Assembly (NCBI GenBank): GCA_017792465.1
Contig: CP051234.1
Span: forward strand, 3,008,501 to 3,072,500
Source of the DNA: Filomicrobium sp.
GTDB taxonomy: Bacteria > Pseudomonadota > Alphaproteobacteria > Rhizobiales > Hyphomicrobiaceae
Direction: 5' to 3'
DNA: 64,000 nucleotides
Shown here: positions 44,444 to 53,900 of the stretch, piece after piece
Position numbering within the stretch: position 1 is the first letter of the stretch
Layout: every line of letters starts with the position of its first letter
The notes under the pieces: generated by a model
What the model was told of the DNA's origin: nothing
Database searches by the model: none
What the model saw: the letters and a program-made list of their open reading frames with translations, nothing else
Position numbers and translations under genes: made by a program

Positions 44444-45805
44444 TCAATCCTCACGGAAGGCGCGACTGAAGCTGTCGGTCACCGGGCGAACGATATATTC
44501 GACCAGAGTGCGGGCCCCGGTCTTGATATAGACTTCGGCTGGCATGCCAGGAGAAATCTGCTGGCCTTTGACGAGTGCCAGTTGATCTTCGGGAATTGAG
44601 ACGCGGGCGACATAGTAGACTTCGCCGGGCTGCTTTCCTTCGATGGTGTCTGCGGACACGTAAATGACTTTGCCCGCCAGCACCGGTGTCGTGCGCTGTC
44701 TGAGAGCTGAAAGGCGCAGATCGGCCTCGAGGCCGCGGTGGACTGAATCGATATCCTGCGGGCGGACGTAGGCTTCGACGAGAAGCTTTTCGTCGGTTGG
44801 AAGCAGATCGAGGATCTTTTCGCCCGGAGCGACGACACCGCCTGCGGTGTGATGATGCAACTTGATGACGATGCCGCGGACGGGCGCGGTCACTGTCAGC
44901 CGGTTGGATACGTCGCGGGCAGCTTTCAAGCGCTCGGCGAAGTCATCGAAATTGGTCTGGGCTTCGCGGAATTCGTCAGCCAATTCCTGAGCGCGCCGAG
45001 ACTCGATTGAGAGGACCTCCGCCTCTGTCTCAAGGATGCGCTGGCGGGCTTGTCCGATGCTTGAGGTAAACTGGCCGATATCTCCTTCAAGCTTCACGCG
45101 CGTGCGGCGTAGCTGCAGGACCGTCGGCAGACGGGCTAAGCCCTTTTTCATCAGTCCTTCGTTGACCGACAATTCGCGATCGACGAGCTTCATTTGCTCG
45201 TTCGCCGCAATCTTCTGGGCCTTCAAGCCGCTGATTTCTTCTTTGACGGCCGAAACGCGCCGACGGAGGATTTTGACTTCGTCGTTGTGCTTTTTACGGC
45301 GGGCCTGGAACAGGTTTTTTTGAGAGTTGATGATGCCGCCGATCTCTGGCCTTTCCTGGTCTTCGGCGCTCAGTTCGGGGAATTTGATCTTGTCCTCATT
45401 GTTCTGTTCGGCGCGGATGCGGGCGAGCGTTGCAGCCCATGTCGTGTATTGCAGTTCAAGGCGGCGCAGTTCGGCGCTGGCGCGTTCTGAATCGAGGCGG
45501 ACGAGCGGCTGCCCGGCTTCGACCTGATCGCCTTCCTTGACGAGAATTTCGCGGACGATGCCGCCTTCGAGGTGCTGGACCGTTTTGTTGGTTCCGGTGG
45601 CGACGAAGACGCCGTGGGCGACGGTGGCGCTTGCCAGTTCGGCCGTCGATGCCCAAAGCCCGAAGCTGCCGAAGAGGACGCAGAGGATGGTCAGACCGAA
45701 GAGCGCAGGTCCCCAATAACTGCGACGGACCGGTTTGTGCCAATCGTCAAAGGCGTTGGAGCTGCGGGTGTTTGGGGCAGCATTTTGGGCCGGCTTTTTG
45801 AACAT
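44444..45805 (-). CDS. Type I secretion periplasmic adaptor (HlyD family), second system
   Basis: A 453-residue membrane-fusion protein. One membrane segment (about 35-57, 'GPALFGLTILCVLFGSFGLWAS') is followed by 'GTNKTVQHLEGGIVREILVKE' at the lipoyl half. A long coiled-coil hairpin (about 120-310, rich in Glu, Arg, Lys) and the closing half 'VTAPVRGIVIKLHHHTAGGVV' come next, and the end is 'TLVEYIVRPVTDSFSRAF'. It pairs with the ABC gene 150 bp upstream. It shares the layout of the adaptor at 29127-30464 but is clearly divergent in sequence, so this is a second system and not a recent duplicate. Confidence 0.93.
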   Translation of the reverse strand: MFKKPAQNAAPNTRSSNAFDDWHKPVRRSYWGPALFGLTILCVLFGSFGLWASTAELASATVAHGVFVATGTNKTVQHLEGGIVREILVKEGDQVEAGQPLVRLDSERASAELRRLELQYTTWAATLARIRAEQNNEDKIKFPELSAEDQERPEIGGIINSQKNLFQARRKKHNDEVKILRRRVSAVKEEISGLKAQKIAANEQMKLVDRELSVNEGLMKKGLARLPTVLQLRRTRVKLEGDIGQFTSSIGQARQRILETEAEVLSIESRRAQELADEFREAQTNFDDFAERLKAARDVSNRLTVTAPVRGIVIKLHHHTAGGVVAPGEKILDLLPTDEKLLVEAYVRPQDIDSVHRGLEADLRLSALRQRTTPVLAGKVIYVSADTIEGKQPGEVYYVARVSIPEDQLALVKGQQISPGMPAEVYIKTGARTLVEYIVRPVTDSFSRAFRED

Positions 45806-45955
45806 CTGATCTAGCCTGGGTTCTCGGTCGACGCGATATCAACTTGCTGGAGCGGTGCCGGTATCGGCCGTCGTGCTGTTTGGGTTCAGTTCATTGCCAG
45901 AGGCTGACCCTGATAGGTCTTCTGTTTCGTTACGCGAGCACTGCCGACCCAGCCT

Positions 45956-47857
45956 TCATGCTCCATTGCTATTGGCGGAGCCTTTGATGCTGGCAAATTT
46001 GTTGGGCAGTGTCGCTGGGTCCTGATTAGCTGCCGTTTCGTTTGAGGCAGCCTGAATGTTTGCCGCGACCTCTTCGTGAGGCGAAGGCTCGTTGGGGGCC
46101 GGCTGGGCTTCGACCGGGCGGCGCAGCAGTTTTTCACGTGGCCCATAGGCTTCGATCTGGCCGTCGGTCATTGCCAAAATACGATCGACGTAGCGCAACA
46201 TCGCAGGCCGTTGAATGATGATGATCGTCGTGATGCCTGCCTGCTTGGCTTGAAGAAGGCATTTGGCCAAGGCGGTTTCGCCGTCGCGGTCGAGGTTGGC
46301 GTCGGGTTCGTCGAGGATGACGAGCTTAGGCGATCCGTAGAAGGCGCGTGCCAATGCGACGCGCTGGCGTTCTCCGCCGGAGAGCGGCATGCCGCCGAGC
46401 TGGATCATTGTTTCGTAGCCGTGCTTCTGGCGCAGGATGAGATCGTGGGCGCCGGCGAAGCGTGCGGCCTTGACGATCTCCTCATCGGTGGCGTCGTCGC
46501 GCAACCTGGCGATGTTCTGCGCGATCGTGCCCGGGAACAGCTCAACGCCCTGCGGGAGATAGCCGATATAGTCGCCGCGCTGGAGTGCATCCCAGTTGCG
46601 AAGGTCGGCGCCATCCAGGCGGATCGTGCCGGTTGTCGGGTCGATTGCGCCAGCGAGCATGCGCCCCAGCGTCGACTTGCCGGCACCGGTTGCGCCGATC
46701 AGCGCGACGAGGTTGCCGCGCGGGATTTCGAAGGTGATGCCCTTGATGATCGGGTCACGCGACATCGGTGCGACGTAGGCGAGTTTCTCGACGCCGACAT
46801 CGCCGTGCGGTTCGGGCAGTTCGATGCGATCGGAACGGGCTGTGGCGCGCGACAGAACGCCTTTGAGGCGGTTGTAGGCCTGCATCGCCGAGGTGAGGCT
46901 GCGCCAGCCTTCGATCGCACCTTCGATCGGAGCCAAAGCGCGACTGCCGATGATCGATGCGGCGATTGCCATACCGGCGGTGACTTCATTATGGAGCGTC
47001 AGGAATGCACCCCAGCCCAATATAGCGATCTGCAGCAACAGCCTGAACAGTTTGGATAAACCCGAAACGACAGCGTTGCGGTCGTTGGCGATGCGTTGGC
47101 TGTTGAGGGCATCGCGGTTTTCTTCACCCCAAGCGCGGATACAGTCCGGCAACATGCCCATGGCACGTACGGAGTCGGAATTTCGGGTGTGCGCCTGGGC
47201 GCGGCCGATGGCGATCATCGAGTGTTCGCTCGCTGTCTTCATCGGGCTTGAAGTCACCGACTGGTTGGCGAGTGCGAAAGCAAGCAGAACGATGCTGCCG
47301 CAGGTTGCGATCCAACCCAGCTCCGGATGGATGAGGAACACCATCAGAATGTACAGCGGGGCGACGGGGAGGTCGAAAAGCATGGGCACGACCGGGCCGG
47401 AAATGAAGCTGCGGACCTGGCTCAAGTCCCGCAGGCCCTGGACATCGGAACTGGTGCCGTTCGAGGTCTGATCGATTGAGGCCGCCAGAAGCGGTCCGCC
47501 AAGTTCAGTCTCCAGACGCATTCCGATTCTGGTCAAGATATAGCGCCGGACCATGTCGAACATCGCCAGCACCATGATCGCGCCGATGGCACCTGCCGAC
47601 AGCATGATCAGAGTATCGATGCTGCGGCTGACAAGGACGCGGTCGGAAAGCTGCATCAGGTAAACCGGCACCGTCAGCATCATGAAGTTGATGATGACGC
47701 TGAACAGGGCGACAAACGCGATCCCGCGGCGCCAGCGGACAAGCCTTAGGCGCAGGTCCTTGCCCGTCAGGCCAAAACGGCGGCGGCTTGATGAGCCTCC
47801 CGCGGGAGGGGCGGTGGGCTGCGCGGCGCTCTTCTCGTTTGTCGGTTCTGCCGTCAT
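45956..47857 (-). CDS. Type I secretion ABC transporter, permease/ATPase, second system (H-loop His replaced)
   Basis: A 633-residue half-transporter of the PrtD kind, without a C39 peptidase domain. Membrane helices lie in residues about 40-330 and the ATPase after 360. Walker A has Lys394 (GATGAGKST), the signature is LSGGERQRVALARAF, and Walker B is LVILDEPDANLD. The position that normally holds the switch His is Gln549 (IIIIQRPAML), read as CAA on the minus strand. The homologous transporter at 27198 keeps the His. Loss of the H-loop His lowers hydrolysis in many ABC proteins, so the transporter may be slow or asymmetric. The N- and C-terminal tails are Pro/Ala/Glu-rich. No cargo gene lies beside it. 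Confidence 0.92.
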   Translation of the reverse strand: MTAEPTNEKSAAQPTAPPAGGSSSRRRFGLTGKDLRLRLVRWRRGIAFVALFSVIINFMMLTVPVYLMQLSDRVLVSRSIDTLIMLSAGAIGAIMVLAMFDMVRRYILTRIGMRLETELGGPLLAASIDQTSNGTSSDVQGLRDLSQVRSFISGPVVPMLFDLPVAPLYILMVFLIHPELGWIATCGSIVLLAFALANQSVTSSPMKTASEHSMIAIGRAQAHTRNSDSVRAMGMLPDCIRAWGEENRDALNSQRIANDRNAVVSGLSKLFRLLLQIAILGWGAFLTLHNEVTAGMAIAASIIGSRALAPIEGAIEGWRSLTSAMQAYNRLKGVLSRATARSDRIELPEPHGDVGVEKLAYVAPMSRDPIIKGITFEIPRGNLVALIGATGAGKSTLGRMLAGAIDPTTGTIRLDGADLRNWDALQRGDYIGYLPQGVELFPGTIAQNIARLRDDATDEEIVKAARFAGAHDLILRQKHGYETMIQLGGMPLSGGERQRVALARAFYGSPKLVILDEPDANLDRDGETALAKCLLQAKQAGITTIIIIQRPAMLRYVDRILAMTDGQIEAYGPREKLLRRPVEAQPAPNEPSPHEEVAANIQAASNETAANQDPATLPNKFASIKGSANSNGA

Positions 47858-48275
47858 TTGCTACCCGCGATTGTGCCTGAGAAAACCCGTGTCGGGTAGT
47901 TTGTGCATAGGCCGCGCTGCCCAGACCTTGATCTTGGTCCTGGCTGCTTGTGTTGGGCTGCTATTCCAACTCGTATTGGCCAAATGTGCATGGCTTCGTC
48001 CGCCCGTATACCGCAACAAATGCTGCAATCATAGGTTGTTTTATGTCCCAGATTGCGAAAAGTAATGACCTGTGATCTCAGCGCTTTGCTGGCGGATCAG
48101 AAGGGTCACGCCCCCTATTATGCTCGGACTGCAGTATTTTGGCGCAGGTCCAATGCGGATATAAGCATGAACAGGTGCCTTTGTCAGCGCAGGGATGGCC
48201 TTTGGTCGGGCTGTGTGATCTTGGCAATGACAGTTTGGGTGGAAATTCTAACGGCTGCAGGAGAGGGAAGAACAA
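47858..48275. other. Divergent intergenic region
   Basis: 418 bp between the second ABC gene (minus) and the FAH-family gene (plus). Frames here are short or are the out-of-frame start of the FAH gene. Nothing beyond a ribosome site (aggagaggg) at the right end is recognised. Confidence 0.5.
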
Positions 48276-49124
48276 ATGCGATTGGTGCGATTTGGCGATG
48301 CAGGGCGCGAAAAGCCCGGACTTTTGGATGGCAAAGGCCGAATTCGCGACGTCTCGGGCGAAGTGCCGGACTATTCGGGCGAAGAAGGTCTTTCGCCGCG
48401 GGCCATGGAAAAGCTGCGTGGCCTCGATCTTTCCGCGATGCCGGTTGTGGAAGAAGGCGTCAGGCTTGGTCCGCCGGTCGGATATGTGCGCAATTTCATT
48501 GGGATCGGTCTCAATTATGCCGACCATGCTGCCGAAGCCGGCCTACGCATTCCGCGCGAGCCTGTCATCTTCAACAAGATCGGCAACTGCATCGTCGGCC
48601 CGAATGACGACGTGATGATCCCCAGGGGCTCACTGAAGCTCGACTGGGAAGTCGAGATTGCTTTCGTCATCGGCAAGCGGTCGCGCTATGTCGAGGAAGC
48701 CGATGCGATGTCGCACATCGCGGGTTTCTGTGTTTGCAACGACATTTCGGAGCGTCATTTTCAGACCGAGCGCTCGGGGCAATGGGCCAAGGGCAAGTGC
48801 TGCGAAACGTTTGGGCCGCTAGGTCCCTGGCTGGTGACGCCTGATGAACTCGATATCGACAACCTCGGGCTCTGGCTCGATGTCAACGGTGTCAGGCGGC
48901 AGACGGGCTCAACCTCGAAGATGATCTTCAAGATCCCCTATACGCTGGCTTATGTTTCCCAGTTCATGACGCTTGAGCCGGGCGATGTCGTGACCACGGG
49001 GACGCCGCCGGGAGTCGCCTTGGGGATGAAAGAACCTGAGTGGCTGAAAGCTGGCGACGTGATGACGCTTGGCATCGATGGACTGGGCGAACAAAAGCAG
49101 CGCGTGGTTCCGTTCGAACTGTAA
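48276..49124 (+). CDS. Fumarylacetoacetate hydrolase family protein
   Basis: A 282-residue enzyme of the FAH superfamily (includes ureidoglycolate lyase, 2-hydroxyhepta-2,4-diene-1,7-dioate isomerase, acylpyruvate hydrolase and oxaloacetate decarboxylase). 'IGIGLNYADHAAEAG' opens the catalytic domain near residue 75. Metal ligands Glu125 and Glu127 (WEVEIAFVIG) and Asp156 (CNDISERHFQ) are present. 'LAYVSQFMTLEPGDVVTTGTP' near 235 is typical. The first 60 residues are the small N-terminal domain common in this family. The exact reaction cannot be assigned. It is a single-gene unit with a strong terminator at 49179-49222. Confidence 0.9.
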   Translation: MRLVRFGDAGREKPGLLDGKGRIRDVSGEVPDYSGEEGLSPRAMEKLRGLDLSAMPVVEEGVRLGPPVGYVRNFIGIGLNYADHAAEAGLRIPREPVIFNKIGNCIVGPNDDVMIPRGSLKLDWEVEIAFVIGKRSRYVEEADAMSHIAGFCVCNDISERHFQTERSGQWAKGKCCETFGPLGPWLVTPDELDIDNLGLWLDVNGVRRQTGSTSKMIFKIPYTLAYVSQFMTLEPGDVVTTGTPPGVALGMKEPEWLKAGDVMTLGIDGLGEQKQRVVPFEL

Positions 49125-49178
49125 GGTTTGCTGTTGCTGATCGGTTGGCGGCGATTTTGTGAGCTGCGAAAACAAATC

Positions 49179-49222
49179 CGGCGCGGTGTTCTTGTCATTG
49201 AACACCGCGCCGTTTTTTTTTC
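49179..49222 (+). terminator. Strong Rho-independent terminator after the FAH gene
   Basis: A perfect 13-bp stem (49179-49191 with 49200-49212) closes an 8-base loop and is followed by ten T. It lies 54 bp after the FAH stop. On the minus strand it is followed by a T-rich stretch, so it may also end the VWA gene. Confidence 0.95.
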
Positions 49223-49266
49223 GGGGGATGCGGGACCCACCGGCTCCCGCTAATTTTTTCAGGGCA

Positions 49267-50664
49267 TCAGAACGACTGGCGCGTCTTTGCCTTGTGCTGC
49301 TGATAGCGCATGGCCTTGCGCTGCTTACTCCAATTGTCAGCATCGAGGTTGTCGGCGGCCGTTACGTTTTGCTGTTCAAGTTCTTCCAGTTCCTTGAGCG
49401 CTTTCGCTGACGCTGGAGCTGCCCCTGAGGCATAGCCTTCGCGCATGCGGCCGATGTACTTTGCGTTCTCCTGAAGGAGCTGGCGGGCGCCGTCGAGATC
49501 GCCTTTGTCGCGAAGTGAGACGGCTTTTTCCGAACGTTCGGTTGCGATCTGGGTGGTGATTTCGCTCATCACTTCTTTATCGATGCTGGCTTCCTGTTTG
49601 GATTTCTCAGCCGAGATCGAAACATGGACACGAGCGTTTGCCGAGCGGCGGTCACCGCTTTGCAGGTCGAGATATTGGGTTTCGACGCTGGCGACATCGA
49701 TGTCGGTGGCAGGCGCCGATGGCGCGGCGTCAAGTTCGACGATCACGTAGCGCTCGTTCAGGGCTGTCAACTGGTTGAACTTCAATTTGATGCGCGAGCC
49801 GTCGATCTTGCCTTGACGTCCGAGAATGCGAACCGGTTTGAAGCCGGCGCGGACCTCGATGATGATCTCGATATCCTGTGCGGCAATCGACAAGGCGTCG
49901 CCGAACTCGGAATTGAAGATGCGGATGAGATCGTCAGGCGTTTCGGCGAAGGCATGGTTGCCGTCACTGGCAAGCGCCAGCTTCTGCATCAGGTCTTCGT
50001 TGTAGCCGAGGCCGAGGCCGATCGTTGTGACGGAGATGCCTTTGCCGCCGAGTTCCTGTCCCAATTTCGATAGCGCGGCGGGGGAGGACGGACCGACATT
50101 CGCCAAGCCATCGGACATCAAGATAACGCGGTTGACCTGCCGGCTTTTGAGGTAGCGCTCAACTTGGCGGCCGCCTTCGGTTACGCCGGCGAACAGCGCG
50201 GTGCGGCCGTCGGCTTTCAGACGATTGATGGCGGAGGTGAAGACGTCATGCGAAATGGCGCGGCGTGCGGGCTGGAGAACCTCAACGTTATGGTTATAGG
50301 CGACAAGCGCGACGGTGTCGTCCTGGCCCAACCGCGACAAGGCCATGCGGGCAGCTTCCTTGGCGGCTTCAATGCGTTTGCCGCGCATCGATCCTGAGCG
50401 GTCGAGCACGAGGCCGACGTTGATGGGCGGGCGGTCTTCGCTGTTTCGTTGATGGGCGAGCGCTTTGAGGTTGAGGCGCAAATAGACTTTGCCGCCTTCG
50501 GTCGGGATCACCGATTGACCGAGGCCGGCTGAGAGTTTGACTTCGGACGCGTGCGATTTGGTTGCGCCGGCCAGAATAAGGCCGACAGCAAGGGCGCAGA
50601 CACTTAAGCAAAAAACTAATGCGGCGGTGGAGACCGCGGCTTTAATGGGGCGGATTACCGACAT
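49267..50664 (-). CDS. VWA-domain (von Willebrand factor A) exported protein
   Basis: A 465-residue protein with an N-terminal membrane or signal segment (about 10-35, 'AALVFCLSVCALAVGLILAGA'). The VWA domain covers about 78-260 with an intact MIDAS motif DRSGS at 88-92 and later Thr/Asp ligands ('ILMSDGLANVGPS'). A beta domain of about 100 residues and a charged helical C-terminus ('GDLDGARQLLQENAKYIGRM') follow. Such proteins bind a metal and a protein partner in the periplasm or at the membrane. Start 50664 has aggag; the frame opens at 50700. The large membrane protein gene upstream (50959-54339) is separated by a terminator, so co-transcription is unlikely. Confidence 0.88.
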   Translation of the reverse strand: MSVIRPIKAAVSTAALVFCLSVCALAVGLILAGATKSHASEVKLSAGLGQSVIPTEGGKVYLRLNLKALAHQRNSEDRPPINVGLVLDRSGSMRGKRIEAAKEAARMALSRLGQDDTVALVAYNHNVEVLQPARRAISHDVFTSAINRLKADGRTALFAGVTEGGRQVERYLKSRQVNRVILMSDGLANVGPSSPAALSKLGQELGGKGISVTTIGLGLGYNEDLMQKLALASDGNHAFAETPDDLIRIFNSEFGDALSIAAQDIEIIIEVRAGFKPVRILGRQGKIDGSRIKLKFNQLTALNERYVIVELDAAPSAPATDIDVASVETQYLDLQSGDRRSANARVHVSISAEKSKQEASIDKEVMSEITTQIATERSEKAVSLRDKGDLDGARQLLQENAKYIGRMREGYASGAAPASAKALKELEELEQQNVTAADNLDADNWSKQRKAMRYQQHKAKTRQSF

Positions 50665-50882
50665 TTCGAAAAAACTCCTGACTCTCCAGACGTCGGTCAA
50701 AAGCTAGGTGCGTCGTGCGGCGGAAAGGCGCAGCGGTTGTGGCGAAATAGGGGTGATTGATTGTTTGGTTATTGTTTTTCGAAGTTGTGTCTTGGCGACA
50801 ACAATTCTTGTATTCGGCTTGTTGGAGTAGGGTGCGAAGCGCGCGACGAGATGATGTTCGGGCCGTCGAAGTGTGGCGCCGT

Positions 50883-50916
50883 TAAAAAAGAAGCGGCCCC
50901 ATTGATGAGGCCGCTT
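50883..50916 (-). terminator. Rho-independent terminator after the 1126-residue protein gene
   Basis: An 8-bp stem (50891-50898 with 50909-50916), extended by partial pairing, is followed on the minus strand by six T. It lies about 42 bp after the stop at 50959. Confidence 0.88.
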
Positions 50917-50958
50917 TGGTTCCTAACCTGTGCGCGACTTACGCTGCTTGAGTTGCTT

Positions 50959-53900
50959 TCAAGCGGTTCCGGAATTGGGATCGTTCTTGCGCGAAGTGAC
51001 ATCGCGCTCATTTATCTCCCAGCCTTCCAGCGTATCCTTGATCTGCTGCCAGGCTCCTGCATCGCTCAAGTCAGTCTGGCGGATGAGCTGGTCGACTTCA
51101 CGCAATCGCTTCTGCAGCTTTTGCTCGCTTTGGCTCAATTCGCGACCGTGCATGTTGGCATCTTCAAGCTGCTCGATGAGGTAACGCATGAGGCCGAGTT
51201 CGGGGAACAGCAGTAGCACGGGAAGCGACTGTTCGATCTCCGACATGACGTGCTCAAGAAGGTCGGCCACTTCAGGACCCGATGCGCCGAATTCGCTGCG
51301 CAATGAGGAGTACTTGGCGCTGAAACGGAAATCGCGATCGTTGGCGAAGTCGGCAACCAGAGTGTCGAGACGGCGGTTTTGATTGCAGTGGCGCTTCAAA
51401 ACTCTCCAGGCCTTCATCGCCGCGGCTTTGACCCCGTCGGCGTCGAGGCGGCGCTTGATCCGGTCGGTTTCATCAAAGCCGATTGCGGTGAGGAATTCGG
51501 ATTCGAAATACTCGCGAAACTGGTCGGCTCCGGCAGGAGGTTTGCCGAGATCGGGGGTGTCGAATTCGTCGCCATCTGCTTCCGGGCTGCCTTCGAAACC
51601 GTAGTCCTGCATGTCGTGGTCAGGGTTTTCGGCGTCGTTGCGGGCGCGACGCTGATCGGCGAGCAGCTGGGTCTTGGATTGCCCAACCTGCGGGGTTGCC
51701 GAAGACAGGCGTCCGGCGTGTCTAGCGTCGTTAAAATTGGCGCCAATCAACGGGCGGTCTTCGAGCCATGCTCCTGTCGTCGGGTTGGCGGCGGCGATGG
51801 TGATCAAGGTCTTGTAGAGATCCTTGTGGACGTAATAGCGGTCGTCCTCACCTTTGCGGGAGTCGTGGCCGACGTAATTGAGAACGGCACCGGCGTTCAA
51901 GACACGGCGCATGATTGGGACGTGACGCGTTTCGACCTCGTTGAGCAGGACTTCGGAGGTGAAGCCGTTGCCTTCACGCTCGTTGATCGGGTGCATGTTG
52001 TGCAGCACGATTTCGGCGTGGTCGCCAACATGAGGCTGCAAGGAGACCGTCACCAGGCGGCTCAGTTCAGCCAATTGCTTATAGTCGGCGTTGGCCTGGT
52101 AATGGCGGTGCGCGACCATCGACAGGAACTCGAAGAGTTCAGGCCGGACGAGATAGGTGTGCGGGCGGGTCGGATCTTCATCGGCAGCGCCAATCGAACG
52201 GGCGGCGTTGACGACCGCCAGAACGGCTGCGTAGTCGGGTGCGCCCGGGTTTTCGAGGACGATTTTTTGCGTGAAGCCGTTCTGGGTCACGATCGGACGC
52301 ATGGCGGCGATGGTGGCGCGCGCACTCTCGTAGGGGTGCGGCTGTAGGGCGGTTTCGACGACGGCTTCAAGCTGTTGAGCCGAGCGCGCCTGGAAGCGCG
52401 GCACATCCTGCAACGGCGAGCGGACGGCGTTGGCGCCGAAGAGGCCGGACATGAAGACGAGTGCGTCGATGGCAATGGCGATGGCAAGCGCCAGGTAGGC
52501 GAGGCGGTTGCCGTCGTTGAAGGCGTTCCAGGTCACGACGAAGCGGTGGGCTTTGTCGTCGCGGTTGAGTTCGGCGTGGTTGATCTTGGTGCGCAATTCA
52601 TCGGTGGCGGTGCTGGGTAATCCGGAGTCGCTCAAGCACTTGCGGGCGAAGCCGAAGAGCGCGTCGGTCGACTTCATCTGCTCCAGGCGATCGCCGCCGG
52701 CGCAGTTGGAAAGGAAGACGCGGGCGCCGTCGTTGAGGGTGAAGAGGACGGCCGCGGCTTCGCTGGCCTGTTTGGGATCGCAGTCGATGTCGCGGACGCT
52801 TTCCTTCGTCGTCGGCGTCGCGGCCATGGCGGTGACGAGCTGGCCGCACTGCTGCTGCAAGTCGTTGAGGCGTTCGGCGGTCGGCTCCTGGCGGAACGCG
52901 ACCTTGGCGCGCTCGAATGCTGGCAGCACGCGGGCGGGGTCAACCTTCAGCACACTTTCTTCGATATCGGTCGTGCGCTGGGCGGCGGCGATGCGCTGGT
53001 CGGCGGTCTGAGCTTCGCCCTTCAGCTTTGCAAGTTCGCCTGAAATCTGCGCCAGTTCGGCCTTGATGGTCGAAACGCGCTTATCGATGGTTTCAACCTG
53101 ACGCTTTGGGCTAGAAAGGCGCTCGTTGGCGACTTGCAGTTCGGCGCGGATTCTTTCTTCGGTGGCTTTTTCGGCGCGCCATTGCTGACCGCGGCCGACC
53201 TTGCCGGTGCCTTCGACGCCTTTTTCTTCGGCTAAGACGACGGCGCGTTGCTCGTCGAGGCGGCGCTGGATTTCAGCGACGACCTGGATTTGTTGTTCGA
53301 CCGCAGCAGCGAAGGATGGACGCTCAGCCTGGAGGCGGGCGATCTCTTCGTTGAGCTGGACGGATTTCGTTTGCAGGGCGGCTTGCTGGCTCTCGGCTGA
53401 AGCGCGGCGTTCTTGTTGTTCGGCAACCGCGCGGCGGCGGTCTTCCATCAGCTTGACGAAGTAGTTTTCGATCGCCTGCTGGGCGCCTTGGGCGCGGCTT
53501 GCCAACTGGTCGAGTTCGCTTTCGTATTGCGCCCAGCCTTTGGAATGGAAGAGCGCTTCAGCTTCGGTTAGGCGGCGCGTTTCGATGGTCTGGCCGATAT
53601 CCGAAACGATGCCAGCGACCTGGTTCTGGGCGCGCAATTCTGCAGCGCGGGCGCGTTCGTCCTGCGGGAAGATAGTCGAGAACAGCGAATCGAATGAGAA
53701 AAACACCGACGTCGACATGCACGCCAGAAACATGACCCACAAGACAGCGTTGCGCAGGATGATCTTGGTACTGCGCAGATAGGGCGTCAGCAGATCGCCT
53801 TGTAGGATGGCGATTAGGGCAACTGCGGCCAATGCGATGCTGCCGAAGAGGATCTGATCCTGGGAAATCGGAAGGCTGCCTTGGACGAACAAAGTGATGA

